Assembly: GCA_964615195.1 (NCBI GenBank)
Contig: CAZTNG010000100.1
Location: 1-6,497, forward strand
Direction: 5' to 3'
DNA length: 6,497 nucleotides
Source of the DNA: HGM20899 sp964615195
GTDB taxonomy: Bacteria > Pseudomonadota > Gammaproteobacteria > Enterobacterales > Succinivibrionaceae
This document shows, in pieces, positions 1 to 6,475 of the stretch. Position 1 is the stretch's first letter. Every line of letters begins with the position of its first letter. A model generated the notes under the pieces. That model made no database searches, was not told the DNA's origin, and worked only from the letters and a program-made list of their open reading frames with translations. The translations under genes and the position numbers were made by a program.

Positions 1-126
1 GAGTTAAAGATTACATAAATTCTACAAATTCAAAATAATATTAGAGGCTAAATTACAAGGAAAAAAATAATTAAAACTGTACATTTTAATTTATGATATT
101 TTGTACATTTTTATTTGACACTTTAT
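1..126. other. AT-rich leader without a recognisable gene
   Basis: This stretch is very AT-rich and has stops in all forward frames. I see no gene and no convincing promoter pair in it. A TTGACA hexamer sits at 115-120, but no good -10 lies at 16-18 bases from it. The stretch may hold the eroded 5' part of the AIPR-like pseudogene that becomes readable from about 127. The only structured elements are the two TGTACATTTT repeats and the left arm of a short inverted repeat, listed separately. Confidence 0.5.
78..118. repeat. Pair of TGTACATTTT direct repeats
   Basis: TGTACATTTTAATTTATGA at 78-96 is followed 24 bases later by TGTACATTTTTATTTGA at 102-118, which differs by one substitution and a short indel. 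The core TGTACA is itself palindromic. A spacing of a little over two helical turns would suit a pair of protein-binding sites. In sequence this AT-rich, chance similarity is possible, and no gene start follows directly. Confidence 0.35.
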
Positions 127-142
127 ACCAAACAAAGTGTCA
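116..142. repeat. Perfect 9-bp inverted repeat with 9-base spacer
   Basis: TGACACTTT at 116-124 is the exact reverse complement of AAAGTGTCA at 134-142. The arms are separated by nine bases, giving a 27-base imperfect palindrome. It is not followed by a T-run on either strand, so it does not look like an intrinsic terminator. The geometry fits an operator or a tyrosine-recombinase core site. The right arm overlaps the readable start of the decayed AIPR-like gene, so it may equally be leftover coding sequence. Confidence 0.35.
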
Positions 143-1016
143 TAGAATTGAATGTCGTAAATGGTTGCCTGTCGTTAAGTATAATTTATAGCTGTAGAGA
201 ATCTGTTAGATATCATAATGATGGATACATTATGCTCCTTTTCTATGAGATTTAAGATTCTGAAAATGCAGATAGAATCAGTAACTGTATAATTTTGCAA
301 AGTGCAGTAAAATCATGAGATTTGAGAGATAGCGACAAAGCTGTGTTACTAATGAAGAAAGCATATGAGCAATGCTATACAGATGAATGCTTCGTAACTA
401 AACTAGGAGAAACAGCTGATCTGGCAAAATATAATACGAATCACATAGTTAACTTGACTAATTTGGGTAAACAGCTAATTGCATGCTATTCTCAAAGACC
501 TATGATATCTTATAGTGAGACAAAAATATTTGATAAGTATTTCAATCAATTGTTCTTTAAAGACTATGCACCAAATAAGATGCTAGCATTAAATGAGCTA
601 TACAAGGCTGTCATTCAGAAGTGGACAAGTGATAATCCTAAGGGGTTAAACTAATAACTCTTAGTTATGAAGTCTTATGCACCACATTATTATTTGTATG
701 CTATATCAGCTATTGTAAGTGAAGTTAATAATATGGCTAAAGGTGTTCATGATCCTGCAAAGGTTTTTACTTTATTAAATGATAATGGTATAAAATACAC
801 TGTTGTTGATATTGCAGGAGTAGCTTCAATAGTGCATTTGAAAATGCTTCTGCAGAGGCAACGGATAATAATAGAATTTTTAGTCCATAGAACTGCTATT
901 AGAAACCAAATGGCTACTTTCACGATGGTGCTAGGTGAAAAGAACATTTTGATAACTTAAATAATAATTTGAAGATAAGTGCAGAAGATTTTGAGGTTAG
1001 ATTGACTGCGGAGTAA
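127..1016 (+). pseudogene. Decayed AIPR-family (abortive phage infection) gene
   Basis: Reading frame 1 from about 127, ignoring stops, gives an AIPR-like protein. An N-V-V-N-G-C block at 151-168 matches the family's V-N-G-x-Q-T/S core. It is followed by S-I-I-Y-S-C (178-195), then N-x-x-x-L-Q-S-A-V-K-S-x-D-L-R (283-327), matching the family's T-N-S-Q-x-x-V-K-x-x-D-L-R block. The usual C-terminal helical region follows, including Y-A-P-H-Y-Y-L-Y (676-699). Damage is extensive. In-frame stops lie at 253-255, 316-318, 652-654 and 655-657. Past about 830 the frame moves to 3 (828-887), then 2 (887-931), then 3 (939-1016). The family N-terminus, where a nuclease-like fold is expected, is missing or unreadable. 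The stretches 322-654 and 667-960 look open but are parts of this one dead gene; the first would need a TTG start and neither has a proper ribosome-binding site. AIPR proteins are linked to abortive infection and restriction loci. Family assignment is from motif memory, without a search; pseudogene status is more certain. Confidence 0.72.
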
Positions 1017-1047
1017 TTAGGTTTTCATATATCAATATGAGGTTGCA

Positions 1048-2070
1048 ATGGATTCAACAGATAATAAAGGCGAAGTAATTATTTATCAAACAGATGATGG
1101 ACTAACGCATATTGATGTGCGAATGGAAGATGAAACTGTTTGGCTTACACAACAGCAGTTGGCTGAATTATTTCAGTCCTCTCGTACAAATGTTGTTGAG
1201 CATATTAAAAATATCTACGATGAAGAGGAATTGGATGATGAATCAACCTGTCGGAAATTCCGACAGGTTCGTTTAGAGGGGAATAGACAGGTAGAAAGAG
1301 AACTGCCCTTTTATAACTTGGATATGATAATTTCCCTTGGGTACAGAATTAAATCATCTGTAGCAACAAAATTTAGAAAATGGGCCACAGAACGATTAAA
1401 AGAGTATATGATTAAGGGGTTCACCATGGATGATGAGCGCCTTAAAGGTAATGGTGGTGGCAGTTATTGGAAAGAATTACTCGACCGTATCAGAGATATT
1501 CGCTCGTCTGAAAAGGTTCTTTATCGCCAGGTTATGGACTTGTACGCTACTAGTGTGGATTATGATCCAACGAGCAAAGATACAGTTCGCTTTTTCAAAA
1601 TTGTACAAAATAAATTGCATTACGCAGCACATGGACATACAGCAGCAGAAGTAGTCTATGAAAGAGCTGATGCGGAAAAGCCATTCATGGGACTTACATC
1701 ATTTGCAGGAGAGTTACCGGCATTAAAGGATATCAGCATTGCAAAGAACTACCTTTCAGAAGATGAATTGAAAGTACTAAACAATCTTGTTTCCGGTTAT
1801 TTTGATTTGGCTGAAATCAATGCGATTGAACATAAGTTAATGTATATGAATGATTATGTAGAACAGCTAGATTCCATTTTATCCTCTGGCAATCGACAAT
1901 TGCTCACAAGATTAGGAAATGTTAGTCATGAACAGGCTGTTGCTAAAGCTACAGAGGAATATAGAAAGTATCAAGAAATTACGATTTCGCCGGTGGAAGA
2001 AGTGTATTTAGATAGTATTAAGGAACTAGAGAAAGAGGCTAAAAAGAAAACAAGGGGGACTAGAAAATGA
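1048..2070 (+). CDS. rhuM: RhuM-family protein (virulence protein RhuM-like)
   Basis: This is a 340-residue, apparently complete member of the RhuM family (Pfam Virulence_RhuM), named after a gene of Salmonella pathogenicity island 3. The biochemical function of the family is unknown. Family landmarks run in order. A helix-turn-helix-like N-terminal part has W-L-T-Q-Q-Q-L-A-E-L-F at 32-42 and R-T-N-V-V-E-H-I-K-N-I at 46-56. The core has Y-N-L-D-M-I-I-S-L-G-Y-R at 89-100 and F-R-K-W-A-T at 109-114. A second conserved block, N-K-L-H-Y-A-A-H-G-H-T-A-A-E, spans 188-201, and the C-terminus is Lys-rich. The ATG at 1048 has GAGG at 1039-1042, five bases upstream. There is no signal peptide or membrane segment, so it should be cytoplasmic. 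The gene ends inside the start codon of the following ATPase gene, which implies co-translation and a joint role. RhuM genes are often seen in restriction or defence loci, which fits the AIPR remnant upstream. Base composition looks somewhat less AT-rich than the downstream genes, hinting at separate acquisition. Confidence 0.9.
   Translation: MDSTDNKGEVIIYQTDDGLTHIDVRMEDETVWLTQQQLAELFQSSRTNVVEHIKNIYDEEELDDESTCRKFRQVRLEGNRQVERELPFYNLDMIISLGYRIKSSVATKFRKWATERLKEYMIKGFTMDDERLKGNGGGSYWKELLDRIRDIRSSEKVLYRQVMDLYATSVDYDPTSKDTVRFFKIVQNKLHYAAHGHTAAEVVYERADAEKPFMGLTSFAGELPALKDISIAKNYLSEDELKVLNNLVSGYFDLAEINAIEHKLMYMNDYVEQLDSILSSGNRQLLTRLGNVSHEQAVAKATEEYRKYQEITISPVEEVYLDSIKELEKEAKKKTRGTRK
1245..1269. 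repeat. Perfect 12-bp inverted repeat inside rhuM
   Basis: AACCTGTCGGAA at 1245-1256 is mirrored exactly by TTCCGACAGGTT at 1258-1269, with a single base between the arms. It encodes residues T-C-R-K-F-R-Q-V of RhuM, a conserved part of the family. With 12 perfect pairs including six G-C pairs it is the strongest palindrome I found in the window. It is a candidate mRNA hairpin (with a few pairs opened at the tip) or a dyad protein-binding site about 200 bases into the operon. No T-run follows, so termination is not suggested. Confidence 0.7.
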
Positions 2071-4274
2071 TTAAATCTATTTGTATGAGTAACTGTGCCA
2101 CATATCCTTCAGAATATGTGAAAATAGAAGATTGTCAAAAAGTAAATTTTTTCTATGGACCTAATGGAAGCGGTAAATCTACAATTAGTAACTTCCTATT
2201 TAATCCATCCTCATCACAGTATCACTCATGCAACATTGAATGGGAAAACGATATCACGGTTGATACACTTGTGTATAACAAGGAATTTAGAAATCGTCAT
2301 TTCAAAGAGGATATTGAAGGTGTGTTTACTTTAGGAGAAGATACTATTGAAGCCATAAGAATAATTGATGAAAATATAAAAGAGCAGAATGATAAAAAAA
2401 ATGAACTAGCTACTAATCAACAAAGCTTAAAAATGAAAAAAAATGAGGAACAGGATGCTAAAGATAAATTTAGAGAGTCTGTGTGGAATGCAATTCTTAA
2501 ACACAATGAAAGTGATTTTCAAGAAGCTTTTGCCGGATTAAGAAGTAATAAAGAAAGATTTAGAGATGAAGTTGTTTCTAGATATAAAAAAGCACATTCT
2601 TCATCAGAAACAAGGGAATCTTTAATTAAGCGTTCTAGAACTTTGTTTGCTAAGAAACCAGAGAAATGTAATACCATAGAAACAACTGTTTTTGAGTTGA
2701 TTTCAGAAATTGATAAAATTGAAAAAGACTCTATCTGGAATAAGTTAATTGTTGGCAATAATGATATTCCTATTGCTAAACTTATAAATGTACTTAACAA
2801 TGCAGACTGGGTTAATAAAGGTAGATCATATATAAGTAAAAATGGAATATGTCCATTTTGTCAGCAAAGAACGATGACTTCAGATTTGGAAAAACAGTTA
2901 AGTAACTTCTTTAGTGGTGAGTATGAACGTGATATAAATAGCGTACAAAAACTGATAGGACAATATGAAACAATATCAGAGCGTTTAGTTACAGCATTTA
3001 GAGATGTTTTAGATAGTAATAGCGTTGTACAAATTGGGAATTTGGATGTTTCTAAGTTTGAGGCAATATTAGATGTACTTATAAAAAACTTTAAAACCAC
3101 ATTAATGGAAATGAATACAAAAGAGAAAGGAGCAGGGGAAAAGGTCGTTATATCCGAAAGTAAAAAAATGGCAAACAATTTATTGGAAACAATAGAGAAT
3201 GCCAATCAAGATATCATCAATCATAACAAAATGGTAGATAATTACAATGAAGAAAAAAAACAGTTGATTGATGATGTTTGGACATATTTAATGTCTGAAC
3301 AGAATGCGTTGATTAGTGAGTATATCAATAAACTATCTATCTTTGAAAAAGCAAAAAGTGGAATTCAAAAGAGTATTGATAGATGTAATAAAGAATTAAA
3401 ACAGATTGATGAAAATATAATAGAATATGGTAAAAATATTACAAGTATTCAGCCAACAGTGGATGAAATTAACCGTTCGCTTAGGGCTTTTGGCTTTACC
3501 AATTTCGAAATTGTTGCATCGACAAAGAAAGAAAACTACTACCAAATACAAAGGCTAGATGGTACACCTGTAGCAAGTACTTTAAGTGAAGGTGAAGAAA
3601 CATTCATCTCGTTCCTTTACTTTTTACAACTTGCAAAAGGTTCATTGGATGCAAAAAAAGTATCGTCAAAGAAAATTTTGGTATTGGATGATCCAATTTC
3701 TAGTTTAGATAGTACGGTTTTATATATTGTTAGCTCAATGGTGAAATCATTAATTAAAAATATTCGTGATAACAAATCTAATATAGAGCAAGTCTTCATC
3801 CTTACGCATAATGTGTTTTTTCACAAAGAGGCGTCGTTTGTGGATGGCAGAACAAAAGAATTAAATGATGTACATTATTGGATTATTAGTAAAGACAATA
3901 ATATTACATCAGTGAGAAGTTTTGGAAAAGTAAATCAGATAAAAACATCATATGAATTGTTATGGTCGGAACTAAAAACAAATTCAAATGCATCGATGAT
4001 AACAACACAGAACATTATGAGACGAATAATCGAAAATTATTTTGGTATGTTGGGGAAAAGAGTTGATTCTATGATCGTAGAATCGTTTTCTACAATAGAA
4101 GAAAAAAATATCTGTCGTTCTTTGATTAGTTGGATTAATGATGGTTCTCATTCCATACCAGATGATTTATATATAGATAGTTATACAGATTCTGTTGAAC
4201 GCTACAAAACTGTGTTTAAGCAGATATTCGTAAAAATGGATCATGAAGCACATTACGATATGATGATGACGTAA
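2067..4274 (+). CDS. AAA_13 ATPase, PrrC/RloC-like candidate anticodon nuclease
   Basis: This 735-residue SMC/ABC-type ATPase belongs to the AAA_13 group that includes the tRNA anticodon nucleases PrrC and RloC. Visible motifs, in order, are Walker A G-P-N-G-S-G-K-S-T at 31-39; a charged, coiled-coil-like stretch at about 91-140; a C-P-F-C zinc-hook-like motif at 262-265; further coiled-coil-like sequence to about 465; signature L-S-E-G-E-E at 506-511; Walker B I-L-V-L-D-D at 537-542; D-loop S-S-L-D at 545-548; and H-switch L-T-H-N at 579-582. The C-terminal domain (about 600-735) carries R652-x3-E656 and N691-D-G-S-H695, resembling the Arg-Glu-His catalytic set described for PrrC and shared by RloC. 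The length and central CxxC fit RloC better than the roughly 400-residue PrrC. Such proteins are cytoplasmic and cut tRNA when a phage disturbs restriction or damages DNA; that role here is inference. The ATG overlaps the rhuM stop as ATGA, and an AGGGGGA site at 2053-2059 lies seven bases upstream. Other AAA_13 proteins of unknown activity share much of this architecture, so nuclease function is not proven. Confidence 0.88.
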   Translation: MIKSICMSNCATYPSEYVKIEDCQKVNFFYGPNGSGKSTISNFLFNPSSSQYHSCNIEWENDITVDTLVYNKEFRNRHFKEDIEGVFTLGEDTIEAIRIIDENIKEQNDKKNELATNQQSLKMKKNEEQDAKDKFRESVWNAILKHNESDFQEAFAGLRSNKERFRDEVVSRYKKAHSSSETRESLIKRSRTLFAKKPEKCNTIETTVFELISEIDKIEKDSIWNKLIVGNNDIPIAKLINVLNNADWVNKGRSYISKNGICPFCQQRTMTSDLEKQLSNFFSGEYERDINSVQKLIGQYETISERLVTAFRDVLDSNSVVQIGNLDVSKFEAILDVLIKNFKTTLMEMNTKEKGAGEKVVISESKKMANNLLETIENANQDIINHNKMVDNYNEEKKQLIDDVWTYLMSEQNALISEYINKLSIFEKAKSGIQKSIDRCNKELKQIDENIIEYGKNITSIQPTVDEINRSLRAFGFTNFEIVASTKKENYYQIQRLDGTPVASTLSEGEETFISFLYFLQLAKGSLDAKKVSSKKILVLDDPISSLDSTVLYIVSSMVKSLIKNIRDNKSNIEQVFILTHNVFFHKEASFVDGRTKELNDVHYWIISKDNNITSVRSFGKVNQIKTSYELLWSELKTNSNASMITTQNIMRRIIENYFGMLGKRVDSMIVESFSTIEEKNICRSLISWINDGSHSIPDDLYIDSYTDSVERYKTVFKQIFVKMDHEAHYDMMMT

Positions 4275-4378
4275 TCAGTGAAATATGCAACTATTTATTA
4301 AATAAGGCTAAATGTTTTATACAATCTTAAATTTGTGTTAGTAATTATTAACGTATTTTAGCTGAAAGAGGTTTTATT

Positions 4379-5230
4379 ATGATTTGCCAAAATTGTGGAA
4401 AAACGATTGAGGACAATGCAACGTATTGCAAATATTGTCATAAAGATATTAATATTGCAGAACCTGCTGAGTGTTTAAATTCTGTTGTTAATATACACAA
4501 TAAAAATATAAGTAGACTTTCCGTTTGGATAATTTGTTCTGTTATATTATTTAGCCTTATATTAAGCTTCGTAATATTTGAATATTATAGTAAATCTGAA
4601 GTTGATAGAGATTCTTCTAGCCAAAATGTATCACAAACAAATATACCTATAAAAGTAGGTGATGTTGTTCATTTTGGTAATTATTATCTAAATAATGATT
4701 TGGATAAAGAACCTATATCGTGGAAGGTTTTAGATATAAATAATAATAAGGTTTTATTATTAACTGAATATGGAATTGATGCAATGCCATATAATCATGC
4801 TTTCGAAAATACAACTTGGGCTACTAGTTCATTAAGGCATTGGTTAAATAAAGAGTTTTTACAAATTGCTTTTACAAAGGAAGAACAAGAATTAATACAA
4901 ACAACGCATTTGGTCAATAGTCAAAATTCTGTATATGGCACATTAGGTGGCGCTAATACTAATGATAAAATATTTGTATTAAGTGTTAATGAGGCAATAA
5001 AATATTTTGAAAGCAATGATGATAGACAAGTTTTAGCGACACCATATGCAATACAAAAAGGTGCGTATCTTTTAAAGGATAATGGTAAGCATGCTTGGTG
5101 GTTGCGTACTCCAGGTCATTATGAGAATTCTGCTACAATAGTTCATTTTTATGGCGGTATATTTGATAATGGTGAATGTGTCGTGTATGGAAACTATGTT
5201 GTTAGAGCTGCTTTGTGGAAAAGTTTATGA
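4379..5230 (+). CDS. Membrane-anchored zinc-ribbon protein with DUF6273 domain
   Basis: This 283-residue protein has three parts. The N-terminal zinc ribbon has paired cysteines C3-x2-C6 and C17-x2-C20. A single hydrophobic segment spans about 48-67. The rest, from about 89, is a DUF6273-type domain. Domain landmarks are H-F-G-N-Y at 98-102, P-I-S-W-K-V-L at 112-118, W-A-T-S-S-L-R-H-W-L-N at 147-157, W-W-L-R-T-P-G at 240-246 and V-V-R-A-A-L-W at 274-280. This fold is thought to be related to the formylglycine-generating-enzyme/C-type-lectin-like group and often occurs in clostridial surface proteins, but no activity is established. The likely topology puts the ribbon in the cytoplasm and the large domain outside. 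The usual C-terminal R-P-A is R-A-A here. AAAGAGG at 4365-4371 lies seven bases before the ATG. A 104-base gap follows the ATPase gene, with no terminator hairpin; a TACAAT hexamer at 4320-4325 is a weak -10 candidate. Independent expression is plausible. Confidence 0.82.
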   Translation: MICQNCGKTIEDNATYCKYCHKDINIAEPAECLNSVVNIHNKNISRLSVWIICSVILFSLILSFVIFEYYSKSEVDRDSSSQNVSQTNIPIKVGDVVHFGNYYLNNDLDKEPISWKVLDINNNKVLLLTEYGIDAMPYNHAFENTTWATSSLRHWLNKEFLQIAFTKEEQELIQTTHLVNSQNSVYGTLGGANTNDKIFVLSVNEAIKYFESNDDRQVLATPYAIQKGAYLLKDNGKHAWWLRTPGHYENSATIVHFYGGIFDNGECVVYGNYVVRAALWKSL

Positions 5231-5233
5231 AAC

Positions 5234-5255
5234 TAAGTATTTTTTGTAATACTTA
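5234..5255. repeat. AT-rich 8-bp hairpin between two genes
   Basis: TAAGTATT at 5234-5241 pairs with AATACTTA at 5248-5255 across a six-base, T-rich loop. It lies in the 45-base gap between the DUF6273 gene and the peptidase gene, just before the GGGGAAG ribosome-binding site at 5258-5264. The stem is nearly all A-T and no T-run follows, so it is not a good terminator. It could at most modulate translation of the next gene or mark an mRNA processing site. Confidence 0.4.
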
Positions 5256-5275
5256 ATGGGGAAGTAATTATTTAA

Positions 5276-6475
5276 ATGGTTAATTTGAAAATATTGGATA
5301 ATATTGCTTTCTTCGATGATTTTTCTGTAAAGCTTGGTTTTTCTAAAAGAGCAAAAAGAGTAAAAGTTACTTCTTCAATGGAAGATTGTATTGTGACAAT
5401 CACTTTCCCTACAAGCTTAAGTCCTGCCGAAATTAGTAATTGCTTGGTAGAGAACTATCGAATGCTCAGGGATAGAGTCGATCGACTACGTGTATACGAG
5501 CCTTCAGCAGATCGTGGGTTTTCAGATATAATCAAATATAGAGATATTGATGTTCACATTGAACGTAAAGAAAAAGTTCGGAAGTTAAGTTTTGCAATAG
5601 ATATTAAAAATAAATGTCTTTTTGCTAAATCTCCTAAGATGTTCAATGATAGTTTTATTCTAGATTTTGTAAAAAAAAGATATGTAGATATTTGTACCCA
5701 ATTTGCTAAGAATAATTTAGTTGTTACAAATTGTATTGTAGATGACGACAAAGATCTAAAACACGAATTTTCAGATATTATATCGATTAAAGACTCAACT
5801 GTAAAAATCCAGAGAACTTTGGCGTGTCCTAAATTTATATATAAGATCAAAAAATTTCAGTCAGAAATTATTGTTATAGTTCCTGTAGATTGTTCTAATG
5901 CTTCTGTGTCTCAATTTTTATTGAGACATTATGAATGGTTAATTTATGGTAAATTTGGAAAATCCGCTAATAGATTGTATGCGAATAATGACCAATGTGA
6001 TAATGGTTCGCTACATTACTTATGGGGGATTCACTATACTTTAGAAGTTTTAACAGATACGTTAATAGATAAAATTAGCGTTTGTCATGATAAAAAAATA
6101 ATAACAGTGAATTTGAAAAATCGTTTTGATGAACGTAAAGTGAAATCATTATTAGATACTTTGTACTTAAATGAAACAGAAAGACTTGGTAATCAATATC
6201 TGCCACAATTTAGTAAACATGTTAATTCACCTTGTAATAACTTAAAGTCTAAAAAAGTTAAATCTTATTTTGGAATGTATAATATAGTAAAAAAATCAAT
6301 AGTTTTAAGTTCTATGCTTGCTAGGTATCCACAAGAGTGTTTGAAATGCACACTTATTCATGAATTAATCCATTTTCATGAACACAGACATAATTTAAAT
6401 TTTTATTCTTTACTTGAACGATATTATCCTCAATGGAAAGAACAATATAACCTAATGGGACGAAAGGTTCGTTAA
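5276..6475 (+). CDS. YgjP/WLM-like zinc metallopeptidase with repeated N-terminal module
   Basis: This 399-residue protein's C-terminus matches the YgjP-like (DUF45/M48-related) metal-dependent hydrolases. The active site H-E-L-I-H is at 362-366, with H372 in the family position for the third zinc ligand (ten residues after the first His). It is followed by the usual F-Y-x-L-L-E-R-Y-Y-P-x-W block. A family-like Y-L-W-G-I-H-Y-T-L-E-V strand pair lies at 248-258. Two features are odd. The length is well above the roughly 230 residues usual for YgjP, because the N-terminal beta-alpha module seems to occur three times (about 16-72, 91-148 and 174-232). The family's W-G-S-C segment, expected upstream of the zinc site, reads Y-F-G-M-Y. 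No signal peptide or membrane segment is seen, so it is probably cytoplasmic. The ATG at 5276 has GGGGAAG at 5258-5264, a long 11-base spacing. YgjP-like genes often neighbour type I restriction genes, which may explain this setting. The substrate is unknown. Confidence 0.85.
   Translation: MVNLKILDNIAFFDDFSVKLGFSKRAKRVKVTSSMEDCIVTITFPTSLSPAEISNCLVENYRMLRDRVDRLRVYEPSADRGFSDIIKYRDIDVHIERKEKVRKLSFAIDIKNKCLFAKSPKMFNDSFILDFVKKRYVDICTQFAKNNLVVTNCIVDDDKDLKHEFSDIISIKDSTVKIQRTLACPKFIYKIKKFQSEIIVIVPVDCSNASVSQFLLRHYEWLIYGKFGKSANRLYANNDQCDNGSLHYLWGIHYTLEVLTDTLIDKISVCHDKKIITVNLKNRFDERKVKSLLDTLYLNETERLGNQYLPQFSKHVNSPCNNLKSKKVKSYFGMYNIVKKSIVLSSMLARYPQECLKCTLIHELIHFHEHRHNLNFYSLLERYYPQWKEQYNLMGRKVR

Noticed and set aside
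115..143. TTGACA at 115-120 as the -35 box of a promoter
   Set aside because: No acceptable -10 hexamer lies 16-18 bases downstream (the sequence there is TGTCAT), and the nearest downstream intact gene is more than 900 bases away.
322..654. Stand-alone small gene of 110 residues starting at TTG
   Set aside because: It has no clear ribosome-binding site, and the same frame continues upstream and downstream across stops with AIPR-like motifs, so it is a fragment of the pseudogene.
667..960. Stand-alone small gene of 97 residues
   Set aside because: It is in the same frame as the fragment before it, lacks a ribosome-binding site, and its last ~40 residues are out of frame with the family-like reading that continues in frames 3 and 2.
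2519..3205. Minus-strand open frames opposite the ATPase gene
   Set aside because: They are Ser/Leu-rich antisense reflections of a Lys/Glu/Asn-rich coding sequence, with no ribosome-binding sites and no recognisable domains.
4275..4378. Intrinsic terminator after the ATPase gene
   Set aside because: Only a five-pair all-AT stem (TATTT/AAATA near 4292-4304) is present, with no T-run after it.
5554..5850. Minus-strand open frame opposite the peptidase gene
   Set aside because: It lies wholly inside a well-supported gene, has no motif, and its composition is that expected of an antisense shadow.
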